Counted from the first letter of the stretch, positions 8,820 through 17,599 are shown. The stretch: DNA of 64,000 nucleotides from Clostridia bacterium (GCA_017397305.1 JAFQJB010000009.1:1-64000); one strand, 5' to 3'. The notes: generated by a model from the sequence alone, not told the origin. Numbers and translations: made by a program.

Positions 8820-9090
8820 AAGGATTAGTTGCAAGCAGGTCAAGCACACGCTTTTATCTGTTTTTAAGTGGTTAGATACAAGCAAGACAAGGCTCGCGAA
8901 GGGTTTGGGGTGAGATTGACCTTGCTGGTCATCGAAATCTTTTACACGCTCTTGGCGCGTAGTGTTTTTAAGCCAAAGATGCAAGCAAGAGGAGGAAAAC
9001 GAAAAGCCCCGATAGGCGCGTACGTCTGTACGTAACTATTAGGGGCTTTGATGTTTGACAATGTATTGCGCCGTATATTTGGCTTAAAAA
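8820..9090. repeat. Degenerate repeat family G copy 2 with nested inverted repeats
   Basis: 8820-8960 has the same ordered blocks as 3360-3583: GCAGGTCAAG, TTAGATACAAG, GGCTCGCGAAG, GTCATCGAAAT. A perfect 13-bp inverted repeat TTTTTAAGCCAAA (8965-8977) / TTTGGCTTAAAAA (9078-9090) encloses a second hairpin AAAGCCCC ... GGGGCTTT (about 9013-9050) with CGTAC/GTACG at its tip. Ends exactly at the oxidoreductase stop codon. No ORF. Confidence 0.5.
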
Positions 9091-10407
9091 TTATACTTCT
9101 ATCTTCTTAGATTTTGCCCTAGACTGATTAAACGCCATATTAGAGTATCCAGTGGTGCTCTTTAGGTCGGCTTCAAAAAGTTCTTTTTGACGAGCGTATA
9201 CTTCGTCGGGCATTGAGGTTATACCTTGATTGTTTGAAGGAAGTTTATCGGGTGAACCTTCTTCAGCGAATACACTAAGTTTATCGTTTCTATACTTTTC
9301 TCTCTCTTCTTTATTGCGGAAGTTAGGAATTTCCATAGTAACACCACCAGCGAGAACTGAGCGGTAAGCAAAAATACCGCAGAAGCACATATCGAGAGCC
9401 GAATAAATGTCGATATAATCGGCTTCGGGATTGCCTTTAATGGCTTCTACAAAGTTGTATGCCGAATAGAAGTCCGAACCGCCGTGACCAAAAGACTCAC
9501 TCTTCGTGCTTGCGCTCACTTCGGGGAGATAACTTACCCTCTTTTCGTTCTTATAGTCGCCGGGGAACGGGTCGTTATAAACGTAAATTCTACGATAAGT
9601 GTCCGAACTTGCGTCCGTTCTTGCAGTTTCCATTCTTCCCTTGTTACCGTACATATTGAACCAGCAAGAGCCTTTGTAGAGACCGCCGTGCAAACTCTTT
9701 ACGAGTGCGCCGTTTTCAAGTTCTACCATTTCTAACGCATAAGCACCGCCGAGTTTACCCATGCGGAAACATCTATCCGCCATTTTGCCTTCAAAGCCAA
9801 CTACTTTTACGGGGCGAAGTTTTGTGCCGTGAATAATCGGGCCTAAAGAGTGCGTGCAGTAGAAGTTTGCATACATTTTGTTACGCCAATGGTTTTTGTC
9901 GCCATAAGCAATACTCGGCCAAATAGATTCGCAGTTGTGGATATATTCGCATTCTGCATACTCTAGTTCGCCAATTGCACCCTCTTTATAAAGTTTTCTC
10001 ATTTCATTAGGACCGGGCATATATACGTAATTTTCCGCGTACACGTAGGTTAAACCAGTTTCTTCAATAGTTTCAACAAGTTCAACAGCCTCAGCCATAG
10101 TTTGAACGGGCAAAACTTCACTTGCAACGTGTTTGCCTGCCTTTAACGCTTTGATTGCGAAAGGTGCGTGTTCGTGTGCATAGTTTGCAAGCCAAACAGC
10201 ATCCATATCATGCTTAATAAAATCGTCAAAATTATCGTAGAAAGCAATGTTTCTATCACCATAGTTATCTTTTTGACGTTGTAATGCTTCGGGCCACTTG
10301 TCACAAATTGCAACGACTTCAGCATTGTCAGCAACGTCGCAATAACTTATCATACTCGTTCCGCGATATGCGCCCATAACGCCAATTCTAATTTTCTTGT
10401 TCGCCAT
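9091..10407 (-). CDS. Gfo/Idh/MocA family oxidoreductase
   Basis: 438 aa. An N-terminal Rossmann domain begins IRIGVMGAYRG (dinucleotide loop). AGKHVASEVLP occupies the place of the family AGKHVxxEKP block, with Pro kept but Lys replaced by Leu. The C-terminal alpha/beta domain follows to about residue 400. Members oxidise or isomerise sugars or inositols with NAD(P). The start at 10407 is set by GGAGG 7 nt upstream; a longer frame to 10458 lacks support. It is divergent from an AraC regulator and esterase that probably form one carbohydrate-use unit. The Lys-to-Leu change makes the exact chemistry uncertain. Confidence 0.85.
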   Translation of the reverse strand: MANKKIRIGVMGAYRGTSMISYCDVADNAEVVAICDKWPEALQRQKDNYGDRNIAFYDNFDDFIKHDMDAVWLANYAHEHAPFAIKALKAGKHVASEVLPVQTMAEAVELVETIEETGLTYVYAENYVYMPGPNEMRKLYKEGAIGELEYAECEYIHNCESIWPSIAYGDKNHWRNKMYANFYCTHSLGPIIHGTKLRPVKVVGFEGKMADRCFRMGKLGGAYALEMVELENGALVKSLHGGLYKGSCWFNMYGNKGRMETARTDASSDTYRRIYVYNDPFPGDYKNEKRVSYLPEVSASTKSESFGHGGSDFYSAYNFVEAIKGNPEADYIDIYSALDMCFCGIFAYRSVLAGGVTMEIPNFRNKEEREKYRNDKLSVFAEEGSPDKLPSNNQGITSMPDEVYARQKELFEADLKSTTGYSNMAFNQSRAKSKKIEV

Positions 10408-10507
10408 AATAAACCTCCGTTTATCTTTATGGTTACATTTTACCACCCTCAATAGCACAATGTAAATAACTTTTTTCCCTATAAATATGGAATTTTTCCA
10501 CTATCAG

Positions 10508-10536
10508 TTGACACTACGAATTTATTTATATATAAT
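10508..10536 (+). promoter_or_regulatory. Promoter of AraC regulator (leaderless geometry)
   Basis: TTGACA (10508-10513), 17 nt, TATAAT (10531-10536). The next ATG is 7 nt after the -10 box, so the predicted start of transcription coincides with the start codon. Confidence 0.8.
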
Positions 10537-10542
10537 TAAGGT

Positions 10543-11358
10543 ATGTTTGAGAGAAATATTTGCCAATTCGTGCCAACACGAAGAACCGAACTTGATTTAG
10601 AAGTTTTGCACTTTGTTTTAGAGACCAAGCAAGTGGAAGAAAAAAATTCTATCCTATCCGTTTACCGCGTCTATTACGTCATTGAGGGCGAGGGATATTT
10701 TAAGACCTCGTATGAAGAGAGAAAGGTGCAAAAGGGTAGCGTTATGTTTTGTTTCCCTGGGAAAGAGTTTTCACTTACCTCAACCCCCGGTTTTAAGTAT
10801 GCATACATAAGTTATATAGGACTGCGTGCGGCGGCACTTACCGATAGGCATAAACTTGGTTACCGCAACTCTGTGTTCGACAACGTGAACGAACTTATGA
10901 GCATTTGGAAAAACGCACTGCCCGTTCCACCCTCTGTAGTAGACTTGCGGGCGGAAGCCGTGCTTTTATATACCTATTCTGCGGTGGGTTCGATAATTTC
11001 TAAAGAGGCTATCCCCGACCTAGAAACAAACGGCGCAACCGAGGCAAAAAAATATATGGACGCGCACTTTTCCGACCCCACCCTATCGCTTTCTAGCATT
11101 TGCAAGGCTTTATCTTATAGCCCTAAATACCTATCTTCAGTATTTACAAAGCAGTATAAAATAAGCCTTTCCAAATACCTAAATTCTATACGCATAGAAC
11201 ACGCGTGCTCACTTTTAGAAAAGGGACACACCAGCATAAAAACGATTGCTTATATGTGCGGTTTTAACGACCCGCTATACTTTTCCAAAGTTTTTAAGGC
11301 GCTTAAAAAATGTGCACCTAGGGAATACATCGCAAAATTAAAGGAGAATAATAAATGA
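10543..11358 (+). CDS. AraC family transcriptional regulator
   Basis: 271 aa. The N-terminal part (about 1-150) is a cupin-like sensing region (YYVIEGEGYFKTSYEERKVQ). The C-terminal AraC double helix-turn-helix (about 170-265) contains LSLSSICKALSYSPKYLSSV and IAYMCGFNDPLYFSKVFKAL. It probably binds a sugar and activates the divergent oxidoreductase and/or the downstream esterase, whose start overlaps this stop (ATGA). The promoter -10 is only 7 nt from ATG and no SD is seen, so it is probably translated from a leaderless mRNA. Confidence 0.88.
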   Translation: MFERNICQFVPTRRTELDLEVLHFVLETKQVEEKNSILSVYRVYYVIEGEGYFKTSYEERKVQKGSVMFCFPGKEFSLTSTPGFKYAYISYIGLRAAALTDRHKLGYRNSVFDNVNELMSIWKNALPVPPSVVDLRAEAVLLYTYSAVGSIISKEAIPDLETNGATEAKKYMDAHFSDPTLSLSSICKALSYSPKYLSSVFTKQYKISLSKYLNSIRIEHACSLLEKGHTSIKTIAYMCGFNDPLYFSKVFKALKKCAPREYIAKLKENNK

Positions 11359-12188
11359 AACCTATAGTTGACGTTATTTGGTTTATGGGACAAAGCAATA
11401 TGCAAGGTCAAACCGAAAGGTTAACCGAGGACAACGCGCCAATTGAAAATGCGTTTGAATATCGCTATTTCACCGACAATCTTATCCCCTTAAAAAACCC
11501 TGTGGGTGAATTTATCTTAAAAGACCTCTCAAAAGGTTGGGACGTGCCTAAAAACGTGGTTGCTGACCAAATTAGAGAATGGCAAATCGCACACGCGCTT
11601 GGTGGTTCTGTAAGCGGAAATACCAACCTCGTGCCAAAATTTTGCAAACATTACACAGAAATAACTGGCAAAAAAGTTGTTGCCGTGCACACCGCAAAGG
11701 GTGCAACGGTTGTTAAAGAATGGCTTCCTGATGACGTTGTTTTTAAAGTTGCGTGGAAAAAGATGCAAAAGGCGGTAGAGTGCGTTAAAAGGACTTATAC
11801 AATCGACAAAATCTATATCGCGTGGCTACAAGGTGAAAGCGATGCGATTGCAGGCACTTGCAAAGAAACTTATATGCAACAAATGATTGAACTTAAAAAC
11901 AACGCTAAAGCCGATTTCGGTGTGGAAAAGTTCGGCATTATCAAGGTGGGGCGGTTTACCACCACTGGTCGTGACCAAGCGATTTTCGACGCGCAAGAAA
12001 CGTTGCCCCTTATCGATAGTGACTTTTTGATGCTTTCACGCATCACCGAAGATTTAATCGACGACCCCGCCTATATGAACCCTTATGCTAGGGGACATTA
12101 CAACAGCGACGGGCAAGAAAAAATCGGCACCCACGCAGGCACCAATTTAGCACTTATGACTTTAGGCAAAGAACCTATTTATAAATAA
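11355..12188 (+). CDS. SASA-type (sialate O-acetylesterase-like) carbohydrate esterase
   Basis: 277 aa, no signal peptide, so cytoplasmic. GQSNMQG near residue 13 (nucleophile Ser block), WLQGESD near residue 157 and GHYNSDGQEKIG near residue 250 (catalytic His/Asp region) are the SGNH/SASA signatures seen in sialate O-acetylesterases and CE6-like acetylxylan esterases. Translation is coupled to the AraC gene by a 4-bp overlap. Probably removes acetyl groups from an imported sugar handled by the neighbouring oxidoreductase. Exact substrate unknown. Confidence 0.82.
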   Translation: MKPIVDVIWFMGQSNMQGQTERLTEDNAPIENAFEYRYFTDNLIPLKNPVGEFILKDLSKGWDVPKNVVADQIREWQIAHALGGSVSGNTNLVPKFCKHYTEITGKKVVAVHTAKGATVVKEWLPDDVVFKVAWKKMQKAVECVKRTYTIDKIYIAWLQGESDAIAGTCKETYMQQMIELKNNAKADFGVEKFGIIKVGRFTTTGRDQAIFDAQETLPLIDSDFLMLSRITEDLIDDPAYMNPYARGHYNSDGQEKIGTHAGTNLALMTLGKEPIYK

Positions 12189-12201
12189 AAAGAAAAGAAT
12201 C

Positions 12202-12236
12202 AAAACCCCACCGCGCTCTGCGATGGGGCTTTTTTA
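12202..12236. terminator. Bidirectional terminator between convergent genes
   Basis: AAAACCCCA-CGC gctct GCG-TGGGGCTTTTTT; serves the esterase (plus) and the GT4 operon (minus). Confidence 0.8.
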
Positions 12237-13424
12237 TTTTTGTGTTTTTTTCTTTTTTTCTTCAATGATTTCTTGGTATTTTTGGTAAACTTCCCTTGCT
12301 ACCATTTCCCAACTGCGATAGAGGGTTTTGCCCGCGTTTATCCCCACCTCTTTTAGAAGGTCGGGCTTATCGATTATACTAAAAAGTTTATCGGCAAAGC
12401 TCTGTGCGTTCTCTTTTGCTAAAAAGCCGTTAACGTTATCTTCAACAAGTTCAGCACTGCAAGACCCCTCGGTCATTACTGCGGGAAGGTTATGTGCCGC
12501 CGCCTCAACCGCGGTCACGGGAGCCATATCAAAGGTTGAAGGAAACAACAATGCATCCGCCCTTAGATAATAGCCTTGCAAAAGTTGTTTGTCGCCAACA
12601 CTTCCTGTGAAAATGCACTTATCCGCAACGTCCACATCTTTTGCGTAGGCTTTAACCTCCTCAAAGTCAAACCCACCGCCAACGAACAGCATTTTGAAAT
12701 CTTTACCGCCGTCCTTTACCATTTTTAATGCGTCTAGAATGATTTTAAGGTTTTTATACCACGCCATTCTTCCCACGAACAAAAACACGATTTTTTGGTC
12801 GTGAAGGGCGTGCATATCGTTTATTTTTTGGATAAGTTCGGGCGCGTTTTCTGGGTATACCATGTCCGTGCCGTTTCTTATAACTTCGATTTTACCCTTA
12901 TAACCATAGTCGCGCAAGGTTTGGCACGATTTGTTACTTACCGTCCAAACACTATCGGCGCGCTTATATACTTGGGCTAAATACCTACACATCAATCGCG
13001 TTATAAAGTTAAACTTTACGTACCGCTTAAAGTCTTGGTGATACTGGGTGTGCAAGGTGGCAACGACTGGGATATTTTGCTTTTTTGCTATCCTTAAAGC
13101 CATTCTACCCAGCGTAAAGGGGGAGTGGGTGTGCATTATGTCAAACTTCTCTTCCCTTATCTTTTTTACAAACTTTCTATCAAACGCGGGGAAAGGATAT
13201 CTATATTTTTGGGGGGCACTGACCGACTTGCACCTTAAAACGTCAAACGATTCTTGGTCTTTATACTTTTGCTTTTTTGAAGCCTTTGACGTTGCAAGTT
13301 TGCAGGTCGAAACCTTGGAAAGTTCTTCACAATAAAATTTAACAACGTTTATCGCTCCGTCAACCGACGGGTAAAAACTATCGATAAATTCTAAAATCTT
13401 AATGTTCTTTTCCGGTTTTTCCAT
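12234..13424 (-). CDS. GT4 family glycosyltransferase
   Basis: 396 aa, GT-B fold. The N-terminal domain begins ILEFIDSFYPSVDGAINVV and contains HTHSPFTLGRMAL. The C-terminal donor domain carries FLFVGRMAWYKN and the acidic E-x7-E region around APVTAVEAAAHNLPAVMTE. It resembles glycosyltransferases acting on diacylglycerol or phosphatidylinositol. The ATG overlaps the stop of glf (TAATG), so the two are co-translated. With UDP-galactofuranose made by Glf next door, it could transfer Galf or another hexose to a lipid or cell-wall glycan; this is inference. Confidence 0.85.
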   Translation of the reverse strand: MEKPEKNIKILEFIDSFYPSVDGAINVVKFYCEELSKVSTCKLATSKASKKQKYKDQESFDVLRCKSVSAPQKYRYPFPAFDRKFVKKIREEKFDIMHTHSPFTLGRMALRIAKKQNIPVVATLHTQYHQDFKRYVKFNFITRLMCRYLAQVYKRADSVWTVSNKSCQTLRDYGYKGKIEVIRNGTDMVYPENAPELIQKINDMHALHDQKIVFLFVGRMAWYKNLKIILDALKMVKDGGKDFKMLFVGGGFDFEEVKAYAKDVDVADKCIFTGSVGDKQLLQGYYLRADALLFPSTFDMAPVTAVEAAAHNLPAVMTEGSCSAELVEDNVNGFLAKENAQSFADKLFSIIDKPDLLKEVGINAGKTLYRSWEMVAREVYQKYQEIIEEKKKKTQK

Positions 13425-14620
13425 TAATAATCCCTGCCTATTTTAGTCTCCTTTATCGTATCGACGTCAACTTCTTCACCGGTAATACTCTCAAACAAGT
13501 CGATTGCACTTTCAACCGCTTGGTCTAAATTTAAGTATTTATAATTTCCAAGCCTTCCGCAAAGGTACAAGTTTTTGCACCCCTTCGCTTCTTCCTTATA
13601 CTTATTGTAAAGTTCTAGATTTTTAGCAAGCGGGATAGGATAGTATGGCTCGTTTTTTCCTCTCTTGTGCTTTTTGGGGATTTCTTTTACGATGACCGTG
13701 CCCGTACTAGACGGCTCCGAGGTGAATTTTGAAAACTCGGTAACCCTTGTTTGTTTGCCCGATACCGTATAGTTTATTACTGCAGACGATTGATATGATA
13801 CGACGCGCTTATTTTCGAACCTAAATTTTACCGTTCTATAAGGCAACGTGCCGTATTTATAATCAAACAATTCGTCAATGCTTCCAGTATACACAACCAA
13901 ACCGTCAAAGGGCTTTCCGCGGAGGTAAATTTGACCTTCGTGGATATGCGCACCCGTCGCTGCATTGGTTCTTAATTTAATCTTTATATGGGGGTGGCGG
14001 AGCATGTTTGCTATCATTGACGAAAAGCCGTCCTCTGGCATTACTTGATACTTATCGATAAAGTATTCGTCGTTTCTTGATAGTACCACGGGGACTCTAC
14101 CCATAATCTCTTCGCTGAGTCTTTCGGGCTTATAACCCCACTGCTTCATGGTGTAGATATAGAAAATATGCTTGTAAACGTATTCCCCAAAGTCTCTAAT
14201 CTCGTGATTGGGGTGGTTTTTTAATTCCATAACGTTAAGCCTTGCACCCTCGCCAAACTCGGCAATGAGAATTTCTTCAAGTCTTTCAGCCTTTTTCTTT
14301 GAAAAGGCAATGTGCAAAGAGTTGAGGTTAAAGGGCACGGGAACAAGCTTGTCCTTTCTAATCTTTGCCAATACCTTGTGACGATATTCACGCCAATCGG
14401 TAAATTTGGTCAAAAACTTATACACTTTTTCGCTGTTTGTGTGGAAAATGTGCGGACCGTAAGGCTGAACGATTATGCCTTGTTTGTTGCGATAGTCGAA
14501 TGCGTTTCCACCAATAGTGTCACGTCTATCGATTACGGTTACCGAATATCCGTTTTCAGCAAAAAGTCTTGCTATTGTGGCGCCCGTTATACCAGCACCA
14601 ACTACTATTACTTTATCCAT
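13424..14620 (-). CDS. glf: UDP-galactopyranose mutase
   Basis: 398 aa. FAD-binding N-terminus VIVVGAGITGATIARLFAE, then IGGNAFDY and YGPHIFHTNSEKVYKFL, both diagnostic of Glf; the C-terminal FAD block reads LYLCGRLGNYKYLNLDQAV. The enzyme interconverts UDP-galactopyranose and UDP-galactofuranose for surface glycans. AGGG precedes ATG. Third gene of an operon with lrp, aminotransferase and GT4. Confidence 0.95.
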   Translation of the reverse strand: MDKVIVVGAGITGATIARLFAENGYSVTVIDRRDTIGGNAFDYRNKQGIIVQPYGPHIFHTNSEKVYKFLTKFTDWREYRHKVLAKIRKDKLVPVPFNLNSLHIAFSKKKAERLEEILIAEFGEGARLNVMELKNHPNHEIRDFGEYVYKHIFYIYTMKQWGYKPERLSEEIMGRVPVVLSRNDEYFIDKYQVMPEDGFSSMIANMLRHPHIKIKLRTNAATGAHIHEGQIYLRGKPFDGLVVYTGSIDELFDYKYGTLPYRTVKFRFENKRVVSYQSSAVINYTVSGKQTRVTEFSKFTSEPSSTGTVIVKEIPKKHKRGKNEPYYPIPLAKNLELYNKYKEEAKGCKNLYLCGRLGNYKYLNLDQAVESAIDLFESITGEEVDVDTIKETKIGRDY

Positions 14621-14641
14621 AGTTTTCCCTCTATTTTAGTT

Positions 14642-15814
14642 TTACCCCTTGATTTCTTTAACGAACTCAGCAATCTTTTGGGTTGCCTGCGCCAAATCCT
14701 TCATAGAGTAAGCATAAGAACATCTTACGTAGTCTCTGCCAAAATCACCGAACGCATCACCGGGAACGACTGCAACTTGCTTACTTTCTAAAAGTTTTGT
14801 TGCAAACTGCTCGCCCGTCATACCCGTACTCTTTACGCACGGGAAGATGTAGAACGCGCCTTCCGGCTCAAAGCAGTTAAGTCCCATCTCGGTAAACGTG
14901 CGGTACATAAACATACGGCGTTTATCGTATTCTGCACACATTTCCCTAACCGTAGCATAGCCGTTTGCTCTGCCCCTTTTAAGTCCTTCAAGTGCTGCGT
15001 ATTGCGAAAAAATCGGTGCGCAAATAATGGAATATTGGTGTATTTTTAGCATGGTTGAAAGAATTTCCTTGTTTGCACAAACGTAACCTATTCTCCAACC
15101 GGTCATTGCAAAAGCCTTTGAAAAACCGCTGATTAGCACCACGCGGTCTTTGAGTGCGGGAAAGCTTGCAAGTGAGCAGTGATTTTTGCCGTAAGTTAGT
15201 TCGGCATAAATCTCGTCCGCAACAATCAAAATTTCGTGCTCGATTAAAATGGGAAGAATTTCTTCAATGTCTTCCTTACTCATAATTCCGCCCGTTGGGT
15301 TATTGGGGTAAGGAAAAACAAGCGCTTTGGTTTTGTCGGTTATAACGCTAAGAAGTGCCTCTTTGGTAAGCTTAAACCCGTTCTCACCGCTACACGGAAT
15401 TGAAACGGGAACACCACCCATAAGTTCTACCGTCGGCTTATACGAAACGTAACTGGGGTCGGGAATAAGCACCTCTTCCCCCTCGTTAAGCGTTGCTCTA
15501 AACACAAGGTCAATCGCTTCGCTTGCGCCCACCGTGATTATCATGTCGTCCATAGAATAATCAACCGAAAAAACGTCCTTTAAGTATGCGGAAATTTCCT
15601 TGCGGAGTTCGGGGAGACCTTTGTTAGAGGTGTATTGTGTATAACCGCGCTTTATTGCGCTTATCCCCGCATCACGAATTTCCCACGGGGTTATAAAGTC
15701 AGGCTCGCCCACACCTAAGGAGATGACGTCTTTTCTTTCGGAAACGATGTCAAAAAACCTTCTAATGCCGGACGGCTTGATATTTTTTGCTCTATTACTT
15801 AAAAAATCTCTCAT
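14642..15814 (-). CDS. Class I/II pyridoxal-phosphate aminotransferase
   Basis: 390 aa, fold type I. PNNPTGG contains the substrate-side Asn, VADEIYAELTYG the PLP-contacting Asp/Tyr, ISGFSKAFAMTGWRIGY the Schiff-base Lys, and VRCSYA the C-terminal substrate Arg. Similar enzymes transaminate aspartate, aromatic amino acids or N-acetyl-diaminopimelate. The start overlaps the upstream Lrp stop (ATGA). Pairing with an Lrp regulator suggests amino-acid-responsive expression; substrate not readable. Confidence 0.9.
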   Translation of the reverse strand: MRDFLSNRAKNIKPSGIRRFFDIVSERKDVISLGVGEPDFITPWEIRDAGISAIKRGYTQYTSNKGLPELRKEISAYLKDVFSVDYSMDDMIITVGASEAIDLVFRATLNEGEEVLIPDPSYVSYKPTVELMGGVPVSIPCSGENGFKLTKEALLSVITDKTKALVFPYPNNPTGGIMSKEDIEEILPILIEHEILIVADEIYAELTYGKNHCSLASFPALKDRVVLISGFSKAFAMTGWRIGYVCANKEILSTMLKIHQYSIICAPIFSQYAALEGLKRGRANGYATVREMCAEYDKRRMFMYRTFTEMGLNCFEPEGAFYIFPCVKSTGMTGEQFATKLLESKQVAVVPGDAFGDFGRDYVRCSYAYSMKDLAQATQKIAEFVKEIKG

Positions 15815-16302
15815 GCTTGTATCAACTGTCTTTTTCCGTCTTGTGACGGGCGGGTCACTTGCCCTTCTATCTTGTATTTTTTGAGAATAAAGTGCGTTTG
15901 AACGCTAACTATACCCTCGATTACGCTTAGTTTTTCCGAAACGAACATTGCAACGTCGGTAATGTTTTCACCCTCTACGAAAATTGCAAGGTCGAAACCA
16001 CCACTCATTAGGTATAAACTTTGAACCTCGGGGAAGTGGTAAATTTCTTCGGCATAGGAGTCAAACCCCTTAAGTTTTTGGGGGGCAACCTTAACCTCGA
16101 TAAGCGCTTGAACCTTTTTCTTTTCCATTGCCTCGGTATTTAAAATGGCGGCGTATTTAACTATAATGCCGTCTTCTTCAAGCCCTTTTAGTGCTGTTTT
16201 TACACTAATCAAACTTGCACCCGTTATGGCACAAAGTTGGTCGTTTGTATATCTCGCGTTTTCGGTAAGCAAATCGATTAATTGGTTTTTAAGGTTTTCC
16301 AT
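15811..16302 (-). CDS. Lrp/AsnC family regulator
   Basis: 163 aa. N-terminal winged helix (residues about 3-55: LIDLLTENARYTNDQLCAIT) and a RAM/AsnC ligand domain (about 65-145) that senses amino acids. It has an extra C-terminal tail of about 18 residues. The start at 16302 is set by AAGGAG 7 nt upstream; the longer frame to 16362 reads through the promoter. First gene of the operon, so likely autoregulated and controlling the aminotransferase. Confidence 0.9.
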   Translation of the reverse strand: MENLKNQLIDLLTENARYTNDQLCAITGASLISVKTALKGLEEDGIIVKYAAILNTEAMEKKKVQALIEVKVAPQKLKGFDSYAEEIYHFPEVQSLYLMSGGFDLAIFVEGENITDVAMFVSEKLSVIEGIVSVQTHFILKKYKIEGQVTRPSQDGKRQLIQA

Positions 16303-16340
16303 CTTTGTCTCCTTGAACAAAATATTCTTACTCGTATTAT

Positions 16341-16369
16341 ATTGTATTCTTTTTAAACTCATTTGTCAA
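16341..16369 (-). promoter_or_regulatory. Promoter of the lrp-aminotransferase-glf-GT4 operon
   Basis: Minus strand TTGACA (16369-16364), 17 nt, TACAAT (16346-16341). It is 8 bp from the divergent promoter at 16378. Confidence 0.8.
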
Positions 16370-16377
16370 TTATTATG

Positions 16378-16406
16378 TTGATTTTGCACCCCGATTGTGA
16401 TACAAT
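16378..16406 (+). promoter_or_regulatory. Promoter of small ORF at 16423
   Basis: TTGATT (16378-16383), 17 nt, TACAAT (16401-16406), followed by TTGGAGG and ATG at 16423. Confidence 0.75.
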
Positions 16407-16422
16407 ATTTTTGGAGGAAATT

Positions 16423-16683
16423 ATGGTACGAATTTGGGCAAAGGTTATAAAGGACGATAAAATTATCAATCAATGCGTGTTTGAAAGGTTTGAATCGATA
16501 GATTATTCCAAGTTTTTCGACTATCTTACCGAAATATGTTCAACCCTTGATATCGCGACGCCGATATTGATTAAAACCCACCTTTTTAACTATGCAAAAT
16601 ACAACAACGTTCGTTTTACTAGCGCTGATTTTGTCGAACAAATTTCCTTCGATAAACTGGTTTTAGAAAACGCACTCGTATAA
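16423..16683 (+). CDS. Small protein of unknown function
   Basis: 86 aa, no recognised family. Soluble, mixed charge, beginning VRIWAKVIKDDKIINQCVFE; conserved-looking alpha/beta composition. The start at 16423 is supported by GGAGG 6 nt upstream; the longer frame to 16363 would start inside the promoter. No membrane segment or signal. The next gene (16733) is on the same strand and may be co-transcribed. Confidence 0.7.
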   Translation: MVRIWAKVIKDDKIINQCVFERFESIDYSKFFDYLTEICSTLDIATPILIKTHLFNYAKYNNVRFTSADFVEQISFDKLVLENALV

Positions 16684-16732
16684 GGTATATTTTTGGCTTT
16701 TTTGCTCATTCTTATTGTATAAGGAGGGCGGT

Positions 16733-16948
16733 ATGAAAATTACTTCTATTTTAGCGTTCACTTTGGTTATCGTGGGCGCACTCGTCTGGCTCTTGGTTGG
16801 GGTCTTTGACTTCAATCTTGTCGCTTTCATCTTTGGAAGCGGGGCAAGCGCGGTCGTATCGCGAATTATCTATTCGTTGGTCGGCGTTTCTGCGCTTTGG
16901 CTTTTATTTATCTGGGCGATGTATCATCCGTTTAAGGTGGTTGAATAA
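16733..16948 (+). CDS. DUF378-like small membrane protein
   Basis: 71 aa with two hydrophobic helices (about 5-27 and 45-65). It resembles the DUF378/YuzA family: VGALVWLLVGVFDFNLVAFIFG then a second helix ending WAMYHPFKV. Function unknown. AAGGAGG precedes ATG at 16733. Confidence 0.75.
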   Translation: MKITSILAFTLVIVGALVWLLVGVFDFNLVAFIFGSGASAVVSRIIYSLVGVSALWLLFIWAMYHPFKVVE

Positions 16949-16951
16949 AAC

Positions 16952-16984
16952 AAAAAACTCTTTTCTTTTTGAAAAGAGTTTTTT
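16952..16984. terminator. Bidirectional terminator
   Basis: AAAAAACTCTTTTC ttttt GAAAAGAGTTTTTT between the DUF378-like gene (plus) and queT (minus). Confidence 0.85.
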
Positions 16985-17008
16985 CTTTGTCCTTATTATA
17001 AGGCTTTT

Positions 17009-17509
17009 TTATAACCTTCCCTTTTGTTTTAACTTTTCTAGCCTAAAATACATTGGTATCCCCAAAAGATATACCGACACCGTTTGACCTATAAACACAA
17101 ATGCAACTTCTAGCATATAAACGTAACTTCCCGCACCGTAAAGTAGCCAAATTAGTGGCAAGAAAAGTGCGTTCAAGATAACGGGGAACAATCCGCCTAT
17201 AATCACCTTAAGCCATCTATTTTTGAACATTTTGCCCACGAAAAATGTTAAAATTGAAGCGGTTAGAGTTATTACACTGCCAAGCAAAACGTCTGCGGGC
17301 GAACAACCTGTTATTAGGTTAGAGAGCAAGCACCCTATAAAAAGCCCCGGTACCGCGTCGATGAAAACTAAGGGCAATAGGCAAAGTGCCTCGCTTATTC
17401 TAAACTGAATAGCACCGCTCGCTACGGGGAAAACGATTAGGGTGGAAAGAATATATAGCCCCGCGATTAAAGCCGTTCTCGTTATAAACTTTGCTACCGA
17501 ATTTTTCAT
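17009..17509 (-). CDS. queT: QueT family transporter (ECF S component, queuosine precursor uptake)
   Basis: 166 aa, about five to six hydrophobic helices. IQFRISEALCLLPLVF and the Gly-rich GLFIGCLLSNLI block are typical of the QueT family. Imports preQ0/preQ1 with a shared ECF energising module not present in this window. A preQ1-I riboswitch lies immediately upstream, which supports the assignment independently. Confidence 0.9.
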   Translation of the reverse strand: MKNSVAKFITRTALIAGLYILSTLIVFPVASGAIQFRISEALCLLPLVFIDAVPGLFIGCLLSNLITGCSPADVLLGSVITLTASILTFFVGKMFKNRWLKVIIGGLFPVILNALFLPLIWLLYGAGSYVYMLEVAFVFIGQTVSVYLLGIPMYFRLEKLKQKGRL

Positions 17510-17544
17510 AAAAAAATCTCTCTCCCTAAACCTGAGAAAGAGAT
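17510..17544 (-). terminator. Riboswitch-controlled terminator abutting the queT start
   Basis: Minus strand ATCTCTTTCTC / GAGAGAGAT hairpin (17544-17516) followed by a T-run (17515-17510), and ATG begins at 17509. The candidate ribosome site GGGAG lies inside the 3' arm, so the hairpin could block both transcription and translation. Confidence 0.75.
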
Positions 17545-17562
17545 AAAAAAACTATTCTTTTC

Positions 17563-17599
17563 TCGGTTGTTTTATAGAAGTGTTGTCCGAAAACCTTCT
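17563..17599 (-). promoter_or_regulatory. preQ1-I riboswitch
   Basis: Minus strand: P1 AGAAG (17599-17595) pairs with CTTCT. In the loop, TCGG pairs with CCGA in the tail to form the H-type pseudoknot. The A-rich L3 (ATAAAACAA) matches the class I pattern in length and composition. Position in front of queT fits the known regulon. Confidence 0.85.
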
